Of a DNA stretch of 64,000 nt, positions 37,251 through 46,375 are shown in pieces; position 1 is the stretch's first letter; each line of letters opens with the position of its first letter. The notes under the pieces were generated by a model. It was not told the origin of the DNA, ran no database searches, and saw nothing but the letters and a program-made list of their open reading frames with translations. Source of the stretch: Sphingomonas rosea (GTDB lineage Bacteria > Pseudomonadota > Alphaproteobacteria > Sphingomonadales > Sphingomonadaceae); assembly GCF_039538065.1 (NCBI RefSeq), contig NZ_BAABBR010000001.1:1960501-2024500 (forward strand), read 5' to 3'. The position numbers and the translations under genes are program-made.

Positions 37251-40200
37251 GCGGCGACCTTCTCGCGTTTCCCCGCCGCCGCGACCCGCGCCAGCCCGCG
37301 GCTCAGCTGCAGCACGCCGTTCAGCCGCTGCGCCGGGGTCGCCCAGTCGCGGCTGACGACGAGCTTCTGGTCGGGGCGAAGCTTCGCGCTCCCCTTCAGC
37401 CGCGCGATATAGTCGAACAATCCCTTGACCTCGGGGAAGCCCGACGGCGCGAAGGTCACGACCGCGCCGCGCTGTCCGGCATCCAGTTTGGCGATGCACG
37501 CCGCGCGGCAGTGGATCTTGGTCTCGACCACCTGCAGGAGGTTGCTCGTCTCCTCGGGCAATTTCCCGAACCGGTCGATGAGCTCGGCGGCGAACTCCTC
37601 CACTTCCTGCGGCGCCTCGAGCTCGCCCAGCCGGCGATAGAGGCCCATGCGCAGGTCGAGGTCGGGGACGTAATCCTCGGGGATCATGATCGGCGCCTCG
37701 ACATTGATCTGGGGCGAGAATTCGTCGGGCTTGTCCTCGCGGTTGCCGCCAGCCTTCATGTCGAGGATCGCATCCTCGAGCATCGACTGATAGAGCTCGA
37801 ACCCGACTTCCTTGATGTGCCCCGACTGCTCGTCGCCGAGCAAATTGCCCGCGCCGCGAATGTCGAGGTCGTGGCTCGCAAGCTGGAAGCCCGCGCCCAG
37901 CGTGTCGAGGTTCGACAGCACCGTCAGCCGCTTCTCCGCCGTCTCGGTCACCTGCCGGTCGGGCGGGGTCGTCATATAGGCGTAGGCGCGGGTCTTCGAC
38001 CGACCGACGCGCCCGCGCAGCTGGTACAATTGCGCGAGGCCGAACCGCTCGGCGCGGTGGACGATCAGCGTGTTCGCGCTCGGAATGTCGAGCCCGCTCT
38101 CGACGATCGTGGTCGACAGCAGCACGTCATATTTGCGGTCGTAGAAGGCGCTCATCCGCTCCTCGACCTCGGTCGGCGCGAGCTGGCCGTGGGCGACGAT
38201 CGGCTTCACCTCGGGCACTTCCTCGCGCAGCCATTCCTCGATGTCGGGAAGGTCGGAGATTCGCGGGACCACGAAATAGCTCTGCCCGCCGCGATAATGT
38301 TCGCGCAGCAGCGCCTCGCGGATCACCACCGGATCCCACGGCGTGACGTAGGTCCGCACCGCCAGGCGATCGACCGGCGGGGTCTGGATGACGCTGAGTT
38401 CGCGAAGCCCGCTCATCGCCATCTGCAGCGTCCTGGGAATTGGCGTCGCGGTCAGCGTCAGCACGTGGACGTCGGCCTTCAAGGCCTTGAGCCGCTCCTT
38501 GTGCGTCACCCCGAAGCGCTGCTCCTCGTCGACGATGACGAGCCCCAGCTTCTTGAACTTGATGCCCTTGGCGAGGATCGCGTGCGTGCCGACCACGATG
38601 TCGATCTGCCCTTCCTCGAGCAGCTCCTTGGTCCGCTTGGCCTCGGTCGAGGAAACGAGCCGCGACAGGCGCCCGACCTCGATCGGGAAACCCTTCATCC
38701 GCTCGACGAAATTCGAATAATGCTGCCGGGCGAGCAGGGTGGTCGGACAGACCACCGCCACCTGATAGCCCGCCATCGCCGCCACGAACGCGGCGCGCAG
38801 CGCGACCTCGGTCTTGCCGAAGCCGACGTCGCCGCACACCAGCCGGTCCATCGGCCGCCCGGCGGCGAGGTCCTCGAGGACGTCGCCGATCGCGCGGTTC
38901 TGGTCATCGGTCTCTTCGTAGGGAAAGCGGTCGACCATCGCGGGATAGGCGCTGTCGGGCTCGGCCACGACGCCCTGCCGGGTCGCGCGCAGCGCCGCGG
39001 TCTTGATGAGCTCGCCCGCGATCTCGCGGATCCGCTCCTTCATCCGCGCCTTGCGCCGCTGCCACGCCTCGCCGCCGAGCCGGTCGAGCGCCACGCCTTC
39101 CTCGCCGCTGCCATAGCGCGACAGGACGTCGATATTCTCGACCGGCACGTAGAGCTTGTTGCCGCCGGCATATTCGAGCGCGACGCAGTCGTGCGGGCTC
39201 TTGCCGACCTGGACCTGCGTCAGCCCCTCGTAGCGGCCGATGCCGTGCTCGGCATGGACGACGAGGTCGCCCGGCGTCAGCGTCGCCAGTTCGCTGAGGA
39301 AGGCGTCGGCGCTCTTGCGGCGCTTGCGCCGCCGCACCAGCCGGTCGCCGAGCATGTCCTGCTCGGTGAGCACCGCGATATCGGGCGTGGTGAAGCCATG
39401 GTCGAGCGGCAGCACCAGCAGCGCCGCGTCCTGCGGCGCGCCCAGCGCGTCCTGCCAGCTGTCCGCCAGCTTCTGGCTGACGAGCCCGTGATCCTTGAGC
39501 AACCCCGCCAGCCGCTCGCGCGCGCCGACGGTGTAGCTCGCCAGGATGATCTTGTGGTCTTTCTTGAGCTTGCCGACGTGCTTGACCACGGCTTCGTAGA
39601 CATTCTCCTGCGCCGTCCGCTCGGGCGCGAAATCGCGCGCCAGCGTCACGCCGAAGTCGATCACCTTGTTTGACGCGGGCTCGGGGAAGGCCGAGGCGAG
39701 GTGGATCGGCCGGTCGGCGACCAGCCCGTCCCATTCCTTGGTCGAGAGATAGAGTTCGGACGGGGCGAGCGGCCGGTAGCTGCCGGGCTCGGCGACCATC
39801 GCCCGTTCGCGGTTCGAAAAATAGTCCTGGATCGCCTCGCGCCGGCTTACGATCGACCCGTCGACCCCGCCGTCGCGGATGATCAGGTCGCCATCGCCAA
39901 GATGCGCGAAGAGGGTGTCGAGCCGCTCCTCGAACAAGGGCAGCCAATGCTCCATCCCCGCCAGCCGCCGGCCTTCGCTTACCGCCTGGTAGAGCGGATC
40001 GCCGGTCGCGGTGGCGCCGAAATGCTCGCGGTAGCGTGCCCGGAAGCGCTTGACGCTGTCCTCGTCGAGGAGGGCCTCGGACGCGGGCATCAGCGTGAAG
40101 GCCTCCGCCGCGCCGATGGTGCGCTGGTCGGCGGGATCGAAGGCGCGCATCGTCTCGATCTCGTCGCCGAAGAAATCGAGCCGGATCGCGTGCGGCAGTC

Positions 40201-40738
40201 CCGAGGGATAGAGGTCGAGGAGCCCACCGCGCACCGCGAACTCGCCCGCCTCGGACACGTTGTCGGTCCGGTGATAGCCGTTGGCGGTCAGCAGCGTGAT
40301 CAGCGCCTCGCGCTCCATCCGCTCGCCGGGCGCGAGGCGCCGCGTCAGCTGGCGGATCCGGAACGGGGTCAGGGTCCGCTGGGTCGCGGCATTGGCGGTG
40401 GTGACGAACAGCTGCGGCCGCTCGATCCTGCCCTGCAGCCGGTGCAGCGCGGACAGGCGCTCGGCCATGACCCGGAGGGCAGGGGAGGCGCGGTCGTAGG
40501 GCAGGCAGTCCCACGCCGGAAAGGTGACGACCTCGAGCTCGGGCGCGAAGGCCGGCGCGGTCTCGGCGAGCGCGCGCATCGCCGCCTCGTCGGACGCGAT
40601 CACCACCAGCCGCCCGCTCCCTGCGCGCCCATGCGCGGCGCGCGCGAGATTGGCCGCGAGCCACGGCAGGAAGCCCGCCGGCACGCTCGCCAGCGTCAGC
40701 GGTTCGCCCGCCTTCAGGATACGCTGGAGATCGCTCAC
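37247..40738 (-). CDS. mfd: Transcription-repair coupling factor Mfd (1163 aa)
   Basis: Large translocase that removes stalled RNA polymerase and recruits UvrA. The UvrB-homology region is N-terminal, followed by the RNA-polymerase-interacting segment (DLVVHAEHGIGRYEGL). The helicase has Walker A CGDVGFGKTE and the DEEQ motif VDEEQRFGV, with TATPIPRTLQMAMSGLRELS and RGRVGRSKTRAYAY. The start is GTG 40738, which forms a GTGA overlap with the sdhE stop. The sdhE-mfd pairing is common in alphaproteobacteria. Confidence 0.97.
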   Translation of the reverse strand: MSDLQRILKAGEPLTLASVPAGFLPWLAANLARAAHGRAGSGRLVVIASDEAAMRALAETAPAFAPELEVVTFPAWDCLPYDRASPALRVMAERLSALHRLQGRIERPQLFVTTANAATQRTLTPFRIRQLTRRLAPGERMEREALITLLTANGYHRTDNVSEAGEFAVRGGLLDLYPSGLPHAIRLDFFGDEIETMRAFDPADQRTIGAAEAFTLMPASEALLDEDSVKRFRARYREHFGATATGDPLYQAVSEGRRLAGMEHWLPLFEERLDTLFAHLGDGDLIIRDGGVDGSIVSRREAIQDYFSNRERAMVAEPGSYRPLAPSELYLSTKEWDGLVADRPIHLASAFPEPASNKVIDFGVTLARDFAPERTAQENVYEAVVKHVGKLKKDHKIILASYTVGARERLAGLLKDHGLVSQKLADSWQDALGAPQDAALLVLPLDHGFTTPDIAVLTEQDMLGDRLVRRRKRRKSADAFLSELATLTPGDLVVHAEHGIGRYEGLTQVQVGKSPHDCVALEYAGGNKLYVPVENIDVLSRYGSGEEGVALDRLGGEAWQRRKARMKERIREIAGELIKTAALRATRQGVVAEPDSAYPAMVDRFPYEETDDQNRAIGDVLEDLAAGRPMDRLVCGDVGFGKTEVALRAAFVAAMAGYQVAVVCPTTLLARQHYSNFVERMKGFPIEVGRLSRLVSSTEAKRTKELLEEGQIDIVVGTHAILAKGIKFKKLGLVIVDEEQRFGVTHKERLKALKADVHVLTLTATPIPRTLQMAMSGLRELSVIQTPPVDRLAVRTYVTPWDPVVIREALLREHYRGGQSYFVVPRISDLPDIEEWLREEVPEVKPIVAHGQLAPTEVEERMSAFYDRKYDVLLSTTIVESGLDIPSANTLIVHRAERFGLAQLYQLRGRVGRSKTRAYAYMTTPPDRQVTETAEKRLTVLSNLDTLGAGFQLASHDLDIRGAGNLLGDEQSGHIKEVGFELYQSMLEDAILDMKAGGNREDKPDEFSPQINVEAPIMIPEDYVPDLDLRMGLYRRLGELEAPQEVEEFAAELIDRFGKLPEETSNLLQVVETKIHCRAACIAKLDAGQRGAVVTFAPSGFPEVKGLFDYIARLKGSAKLRPDQKLVVSRDWATPAQRLNGVLQLSRGLARVAAAGKREKVAA

Positions 40739-41010
40739 CGGTCGATCGGGAGGTAGTCGAGGCGTTGCATCAGGGTCATCATCGGACCCTGAAACCGCTC
40801 AGGCACCGGCTGGGTCCCGATCGCCCACGCCATGATGTCGACGTCCTGCTCCTCGAGCAGCGCCTCGAACAAGGCCTGCTCCTCGGGCGTCCAGCCGCCG
40901 CAATAGCGATCGAAGAAGCCGCCGATCATCCGGTCGGCCTCCTTGGTCCCACGATGATGGGCCCGCCACCGCAGGCGCTTGGTCGTCACGTCGTCGAGCA
41001 TGGGGGCCAT
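40735..41010 (-). CDS. sdhE: Succinate dehydrogenase assembly factor SdhE (91 aa)
   Basis: Small cytoplasmic protein that helps attach FAD covalently to SdhA. The family signature RGxxE is Arg20-Gly-Thr-Lys-Glu24 (HHRGTKEADRMIGGFFD). Length and the acidic C-terminal half (LLEEQDVDIMAWAIG) match the YgfY/SDH5 family. An in-frame ATG three codons in (41001) is an alternative start. It overlaps mfd by 4 bases. Confidence 0.93.
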   Translation of the reverse strand: MAPMLDDVTTKRLRWRAHHRGTKEADRMIGGFFDRYCGGWTPEEQALFEALLEEQDVDIMAWAIGTQPVPERFQGPMMTLMQRLDYLPIDR

Positions 41011-41055
41011 GTAGGCGCTGCGCCCTCCAAACGGAAGGCGGACCGAAGGCGGTTC

Positions 41056-42294
41056 TCAGCGGTCCGAGGCCGAATGCGCGGCGGTCGTCTCGGGGATGAC
41101 GATGAGGATGTCGATGCCGTTGATGGCCCGCTGCCATTCGGGCTCGATTCCGGTGACCCGGGCATGGCGCAGGGTGCGCAGATCGAACAGGGTCCAACTC
41201 CCCGGCAGTTGGCGGCTGGCAGCCGCAGCGAACCATTTGAGGAGGCCTTCGTCGGCCATGACATAGTCGCTCGCCGCAAATGGCTTGGCGAAGCCGGCAA
41301 AGTTCGCATGCTGACCGCGCGCGCCGAGGATCACGACATGGAGCGACCGGGCATCCTCGTGCTCCGCCTGCTCGGCGACGAAATTCCCGAGGTCGAGGTT
41401 GTTGAGCGGGTTGAAGCCCTTGTAGGCGTGGAGCGCGCCGAACTTGGCAACGACCGTCCCCGTCGCCGGCAGTCCTGCACCAAAATTCTGCTTGAGGAGG
41501 CTCGCCCGCAGCGTGTTCGAGCGATTGCCCTCCATCGCATAGATAGCGCGGCTCTTCAGCAAGCCCGTGAACAGTTTTCGGGCCTCCGGATTGCTGCCGC
41601 GCCCAAGCAGTGCGTCGACCGCTTCCAGCTCGGCGAGGGGCGCGGACAGCATCAGCAGCTTGGACGGATCACCGGACTGGCGGGCCGCCGACGCCGCGGC
41701 GGCTTCGCGGGCGCGCAGGGCAACGACCGCACGGCGCGCTTGGAGCGAAAGCCGGGTCGCGAGGATCTGGTCGAGGAGAAATAGTCCCGACCCGATGAAT
41801 TCCTGATCGGTGCCGATCAGCCGGAAGTCGCGGCGACCGCTGGCGGCGGCACAGGCCGCTGCCGTTTCATTGTCCTCCGCAATATCGAGGAAGGCGACGG
41901 CATTGGGATAGGTGCGGGCGAATTGCGCGACCTTCCCGGCCCGGTCGGGAGCGTTGAGCATGGGCCCGATCTTGGCCGCGGCGATCGGGCCGGCCTCGAC
42001 CGCGTAACCCGACAGGCGACCCCGCCCGACCATCCCGCAGATCGCGGACACGAAGGCCGGGATCTCGCGGGTTCCATGGTCCTCGCCGATCATCACGAAA
42101 CGGCTTTGCGCGATCTCGCGGCGAAGGAGGTCGGCGCCGGCACCGGTCAGCGTGCCGCGTTCGAGCCGCAGCGGTGCGCGCGAGGCGAGAAGCTTCGCCT
42201 CGAACGTCGGCGCCGGCACCTTGGGCGGCGATTGCGCCATCGCCGCGCTCGCCACGCCAAGCATGGCCGCCGCGGCCCAGATTCGATTGATCAA
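41056..42294 (-). CDS. Secreted EreA/ChaN-like protein of unknown function (412 aa)
   Basis: A signal peptide (about 1-20, AAAMLGVASAAMA before QSPP) predicts a periplasmic protein. The region VMIGEDHGTREIPAF (Glu71, His73) with a second acidic site YAVEAGP (Glu100) resembles the GE..HGT..E motif of the erythromycin esterase-like/ChaN superfamily. Further conserved-looking stretches are DIAEDNETAAAC and VVAKFGALHAYKG. No enzymatic role can be assigned with confidence. The start is TTG 42294 with GGAG 8 bases upstream; it is the codon that begins the signal peptide. The gene sits between sdhE and the divergent recG, which are usually close neighbours in alphaproteobacteria. Confidence 0.8.
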   Translation of the reverse strand: MINRIWAAAAMLGVASAAMAQSPPKVPAPTFEAKLLASRAPLRLERGTLTGAGADLLRREIAQSRFVMIGEDHGTREIPAFVSAICGMVGRGRLSGYAVEAGPIAAAKIGPMLNAPDRAGKVAQFARTYPNAVAFLDIAEDNETAAACAAASGRRDFRLIGTDQEFIGSGLFLLDQILATRLSLQARRAVVALRAREAAAASAARQSGDPSKLLMLSAPLAELEAVDALLGRGSNPEARKLFTGLLKSRAIYAMEGNRSNTLRASLLKQNFGAGLPATGTVVAKFGALHAYKGFNPLNNLDLGNFVAEQAEHEDARSLHVVILGARGQHANFAGFAKPFAASDYVMADEGLLKWFAAAASRQLPGSWTLFDLRTLRHARVTGIEPEWQRAINGIDILIVIPETTAAHSASDR

Positions 42295-42397
42295 TGCAAA
42301 TCTCCAACGCAACTCGGGGGCCGTCGATAGGAGAGGAGGCACGCTGCGCAAAGTCGGGATTGCTGCCTTCTCGCGGGCTGCTAACGCTGTCGGTACG

Positions 42398-44449
42398 ATG
42401 CGCCCCGAGCTCCTCAATCCCCTGTTCGCCGAAGCCGAGACGCTGAAGGGCGTCGGCCCGCAGGTCGCGAAGCAGCTGGCGAAGCTCGGGATCTCGCGCG
42501 CGGTCGACCTGCTCTTCCACCTCCCCACCGGGGCGATCGAGCGGATCCGGGCGCCGGGCGCCTCGCCGGTGCTGCTCGGGCGGCAGGTGATCCTCGACGT
42601 CACCCCGACCGAGGTCCGCCAGAGCCGCGGGCGCGGGCCGACGCGGGTCCATGCGGTGGACGGGGAGGGGAACATGCTGACCCTCGCCTTCTTCAACAAC
42701 GGCGGCTGGGCGGCCAAGCAGCTGCCGCTCGGCGAAAAGCGCACCGTCACCGGCAAGCTCGAAGCCTATGGCGACGAATGGCAGATCATCCATCCCGAGG
42801 TGACCGAGCCCGGCAAGGCCGAGCCCGCACTCAAGGAAACCGTCTATCCGCTGACCGAGGGCCTCACCAGCCGCCGGTTGCGCGATCTCGTCGCCGCCAG
42901 CCTCACCCTCGCGCCGGTGCTGCCCGAATGGATCGAGCCCTCGGTCCTTGCCCGCCATGGCTGGAAGGACTGGCGCACGGCGCTCGCCACGGTCCATGCC
43001 GAGCCCGATGAGGCGAGCGCCCGAACCCGTCTCGCCTATGACGAGATCTTCGCCAACCAGCTCGCGCTCCAGCTCCTCCGCCAGGTCAGCCGCCGCAAGA
43101 AGGGCGTTCCGTTGCGCGGTGACGGGCGGCTGACGCAGGCGCTCAAGCTGCCCTATTCGCTGACCGGCGCCCAGCGCCGCGTGGTGGACGAGATCCGCGG
43201 CGACATGGGCCAGGACGTGCCGATGCTTCGCCTGCTCCAGGGCGACGTCGGTTCGGGCAAGACGCTGGTCGCGCTGCTCGCCATGCTCGAGGCGGTCGAG
43301 GCGGGCGCGCAGGCGGCGATGCTCGCGCCGACCGAGATCCTTGCGAGGCAACATCATGCGACCCTGCTCAAGCAGCTGGATTCGCTCGGGATCCGGGTCG
43401 CCATCCTCACGGGGCGGGACAAGGGCCGAGTGCGCGATTCGACGCTGATGGGGCTTGCCGACGGGTCGATCGACATCCTCGTCGGGACCCACGCCATCTT
43501 CCAGGAGAAGGTCGCCTACAGGCGCCTCGGACTCGTCGTGATCGACGAGCAGCACCGCTTCGGCGTCTCCGAGCGCCTGCTCCTGACCTCCAAGGCCGAG
43601 CGCCCGCCGCACCTCCTCGCGATGACCGCGACCCCGATTCCGCGGACGCTCACCCTCACCCAATATGGCGAGATGGACGTCTCCAAGATCGACGAGATGC
43701 CCCCCGGCCGGACCCCGGTCGAGACCCGCGTCATCTCCGAGGAAAAGCTTGCCGAGGTGGTCGAGGGCCTCGGCCGCCACGTCGCCGCGGGCGGACAGGC
43801 TTATTGGGTCTGCCCGCTCGTCGCCGAAAGCGAGACCAGCGATGCCGCCGCCGCCGAGGACCGCGCCGCCGCACTGGCGCTGCGTTTCCCCGGCCAGGTC
43901 GGGCTCGTCCACGGCCGGATGAAGGGCGCGGAAAAGGATGCGGTCATGGCCGAGTTCGCCGCGAATCGCTTGAAGATCCTCGTCGCTACCACCGTCATCG
44001 AGGTCGGGGTCGACGTCCCCAATGCCGCCTTGATGATCATCGAGGGGGCCGAGCGCTTCGGCCTTGCCCAGCTGCACCAGCTGCGCGGCCGGGTCGGGCG
44101 CGGCGCGGCCAAATCGACCTGTCTCCTCCTGCGCGGCGGCAGCTTGAGCGAGACGGGCAGGGCGCGCCTCGCCCTCATGCGCGAGACCAACGACGGCTTC
44201 CGCATCGCCGAGGAAGACCTCCGCCTGCGCGGGCCCGGCGAGATCCTCGGGGTCCGCCAAAGCGGCGAAGCGCAATTCCGTCTCGCCAACCCCGAGCAGG
44301 TGCAGGAACTCGTCCCCATGGCGACGCAGGACGCCCGCCTGCTCCTCGACCGCGACGGCGGCCTCTCGGGCGAGCGCGGTCAGGCCGCCCGGCTTTGCCT
44401 CTACCTGTTCGAGCGCGACCAGGCGGTGGACCTGCTGCGGAGCGGATAG
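42398..44449 (+). CDS. recG: ATP-dependent DNA helicase RecG (683 aa)
   Basis: Remodels stalled replication forks and Holliday junctions. The N-terminal wedge domain has LKGVGPQVAKQLAKLGI and DLLFHLPT. The helicase core has Walker A GDVGSGKT (282-289), VIDEQHRFGV, MTATPIPRTLTLTQYGEMD, and the C-terminal RGRVGRGAAKSTCLL and DLRLRGPGEILGVRQSG. Length is typical. It is divergent from the secreted EreA-like gene (103-base gap) and convergent with tyrS. Confidence 0.97.
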   Translation: MRPELLNPLFAEAETLKGVGPQVAKQLAKLGISRAVDLLFHLPTGAIERIRAPGASPVLLGRQVILDVTPTEVRQSRGRGPTRVHAVDGEGNMLTLAFFNNGGWAAKQLPLGEKRTVTGKLEAYGDEWQIIHPEVTEPGKAEPALKETVYPLTEGLTSRRLRDLVAASLTLAPVLPEWIEPSVLARHGWKDWRTALATVHAEPDEASARTRLAYDEIFANQLALQLLRQVSRRKKGVPLRGDGRLTQALKLPYSLTGAQRRVVDEIRGDMGQDVPMLRLLQGDVGSGKTLVALLAMLEAVEAGAQAAMLAPTEILARQHHATLLKQLDSLGIRVAILTGRDKGRVRDSTLMGLADGSIDILVGTHAIFQEKVAYRRLGLVVIDEQHRFGVSERLLLTSKAERPPHLLAMTATPIPRTLTLTQYGEMDVSKIDEMPPGRTPVETRVISEEKLAEVVEGLGRHVAAGGQAYWVCPLVAESETSDAAAAEDRAAALALRFPGQVGLVHGRMKGAEKDAVMAEFAANRLKILVATTVIEVGVDVPNAALMIIEGAERFGLAQLHQLRGRVGRGAAKSTCLLLRGGSLSETGRARLALMRETNDGFRIAEEDLRLRGPGEILGVRQSGEAQFRLANPEQVQELVPMATQDARLLLDRDGGLSGERGQAARLCLYLFERDQAVDLLRSG

Positions 44450-44463
44450 GGGCACCACCCGTC

Positions 44464-44484
44464 ACCCCGGACTTGATCCGGGGT
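44464..44484. repeat. Intergenic palindrome, copy A
   Basis: ACCCCGGA, 5-base loop, TCCGGGGT. The core with its flank (GTCACCCCGGACTTGATCCG, beginning at 44461) recurs with one mismatch at 47599. It lies between convergent recG and tyrS. Confidence 0.7.
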
Positions 44485-44518
44485 CCACCTTCTTCAAAAT
44501 TCTGGCCGAGGCAGATGG

Positions 44519-44539
44519 ATGCCGGGTCGAGCCCGGCAT
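44519..44539. repeat. Second intergenic palindrome in the recG/tyrS gap
   Basis: ATGCCGGG, 5-base loop TCGAG, CCCGGCAT: a perfect 8-bp stem. With the palindrome at 44464 it forms a paired-hairpin element of the kind seen between convergent genes in alphaproteobacteria. It may act as a bidirectional terminator. Confidence 0.65.
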
Positions 44540-44544
44540 GACGA

Positions 44545-45780
44545 TCAGGGCAGCAACAGCCCGTGCTTCTTCTTGCCGAGGCTGAGCTTGCGCTCGCAAG
44601 TGACGGAAATCACGGCTGCAATGTCGCTCACGGCCTCGCCGTCGAGCTTCACCGCGCCCTCGGCGACCTTGCGCTTCGCTTCCCCATTCGACGCACAGAA
44701 GCCCAAGCCCACCAGCGCCGCCAGCACCCCGATCTCGCCGCCGGTCTCGACGCTCGGCAGCGCCTCGCCCGAGCCGCCGCCGGTAAAGGTCGCCGCGGCG
44801 GTCGCCGCCGCCGCCTCGGCCGCCTCTCGGCCATGAAGCAGTGCGGTCGCCTCGGTCGCCAGCACCACCTTGGCGCCGTTGATCTCGGCCCCCTCCAGCG
44901 CCTCGAGCCGGGCGATTTCGCCCAGCGGCAAATCGGTGAACAGCCGCAGGAAGCGGCCCACGTCCGCATCCGCCGCATTGCGCCAGAACTGCCAGTAATC
45001 GTAGGCGCTTAGCGTAAAGCCTTCAGGCCCCTCGGCATTGAGCCACACCGCCCCGTTCGCGGTCTTGCCCATCTTGCCGCCGTCGGCGGTGGTGATGAGC
45101 GGGGTGGTCACGCCATAGACCTCGGCGCCCGCGACCCGGCGCGTGAGCTCGATTCCGTTGACGATATTCCCCCACTGGTCCGACCCGCCCATCTGCAGGC
45201 GGCAACCGACCCGGCGGTTGAGCTCGAGGAAATCATAGCCCTGCAAAATCATGTAATTGAATTCGAGGAAGGACAGCGACTGCTCGCGGTCGAGCCGGAG
45301 CTTGACGCTGTCGAAGCTCAGCATCCGGTTGACCGAGAAATGCTGTCCGATCTCGCGCAGGAAGGGGATGTATTCGAGGCGGTCGAGCCACTCGGCATTG
45401 TCGACCAGCACCGCGTCGCTCGGCCCGTCGCCGAAGGTGAGGAAGCGCCCGAACACCCTGGCGATGCCGTCGATATTCGCCTTGATGGACTCGTCGCCCA
45501 GCAGCTTGCGCGCCTCGTCCTTGAACGAGGGATCGCCGATCTTGCTCGTGCCACCGCCCATCAGCACGATCGGCTTGTGCCCCGCCTGCTGCATCCGCCG
45601 CAGCATCATGATCTGCACCAGGCTCCCGACATGGAGCGAGGGCGCGGTCGCGTCGAAACCGATATAGCCCGTGACGATCTCGCGCCCCGCCAGCGCGTCG
45701 AGCGCCGCCGCATCGGTCGCCTGGTGGATGTAGCCGCGCTCCGAGAGGAGCTGGAGAAGCGAAGAGCTGTAGGTCGTCAT
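44545..45780 (-). CDS. tyrS: Tyrosyl-tRNA synthetase (411 aa)
   Basis: Class I synthetase that charges tRNA-Tyr. The HIGH-equivalent is HVGS at residues 50-53, the tyrosine pocket has QGYDFLELN and [12 protein letters not shown], and the KMSKS-equivalent is KMGKT (236-240). The C-terminal S4 RNA-binding domain includes [19 protein letters not shown]. Full length. It is divergent from the DOMON-like gene with only 48 bases between. Confidence 0.97.
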   Translation of the reverse strand: MTTYSSSLLQLLSERGYIHQATDAAALDALAGREIVTGYIGFDATAPSLHVGSLVQIMMLRRMQQAGHKPIVLMGGGTSKIGDPSFKDEARKLLGDESIKANIDGIARVFGRFLTFGDGPSDAVLVDNAEWLDRLEYIPFLREIGQHFSVNRMLSFDSVKLRLDREQSLSFLEFNYMILQGYDFLELNRRVGCRLQMGGSDQWGNIVNGIELTRRVAGAEVYGVTTPLITTADGGKMGKTANGAVWLNAEGPEGFTLSAYDYWQFWRNAADADVGRFLRLFTDLPLGEIARLEALEGAEINGAKVVLATEATALLHGREAAEAAAATAAATFTGGGSGEALPSVETGGEIGVLAALVGLGFCASNGEAKRKVAEGAVKLDGEAVSDIAAVISVTCERKLSLGKKKHGLLLP

Positions 45781-45828
45781 GATGCGCAGGCGCTTAGCTT
45801 ACCGCGTGCGATATCGTAAGATGCGCGC

Positions 45829-46365
45829 ATGCGCTTCGAATTGATTCCGCACCCGAGCACGGTTCCGAACCCGCCCTTCACCCTCTGGGCCTCGGCCGAG
45901 CGCTCCGCCGCCTTCGGCGAGACCGCGACACTCAACCTGTGGTTCGGGGTCAGCGCGCCGATCGGCCGCTTCCTCGTCGATCCGCCCGCCGAGGCGCCCG
46001 CCAGGCGGAACGAACTGTGGCAGCGGACGTGCTTCGAATGCTTCCTCAAGGAAGCCGGTCAAGTCGCTTACCAGGAATGGAATTTCGCGCCGTCGGGCGA
46101 CTGGCAGGCCTATCGGTTCGCCGCCGAACGCGAAGGCATGGCGCCCTCCGAGGTCGCCAGCCCGCCCTATGTCCGGACCGAGGACAACATGACCTGGTGG
46201 GGCCTCGGCGCGACCCTTTCCATCCCCGCCGACAGGCGCTTCAACCTCGGCCTCTCCGCCGTGATCGAGGAAGCCGATGGCCGCCGCAGCTACTGGGCGC
46301 TCCACCACCCCGGCCCGGAGCCCGACTTCCACCACCCGGATTGCTTCGTCGCCAAGCTGGCGTAA
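45829..46365 (+). CDS. DOMON-like domain protein (178 aa)
   Basis: Soluble beta-sandwich protein of the DOMON-like family found in proteobacteria and cyanobacteria. Recognised by LWQRTCFECFLKEAG, YQEWNFAPSGDWQAYRF and the C-terminal YWALHHPGPEPDFHHPDCF. No signal peptide. Biochemical function is unknown; related DOMON domains bind haem or sugars. The namZ gene starts 10 bases after its stop, so the two are probably co-transcribed, which weakly suggests a sugar-related role. Confidence 0.82.
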   Translation: MRFELIPHPSTVPNPPFTLWASAERSAAFGETATLNLWFGVSAPIGRFLVDPPAEAPARRNELWQRTCFECFLKEAGQVAYQEWNFAPSGDWQAYRFAAEREGMAPSEVASPPYVRTEDNMTWWGLGATLSIPADRRFNLGLSAVIEEADGRRSYWALHHPGPEPDFHHPDCFVAKLA

Positions 46366-46375
46366 GGCAGCGGCC

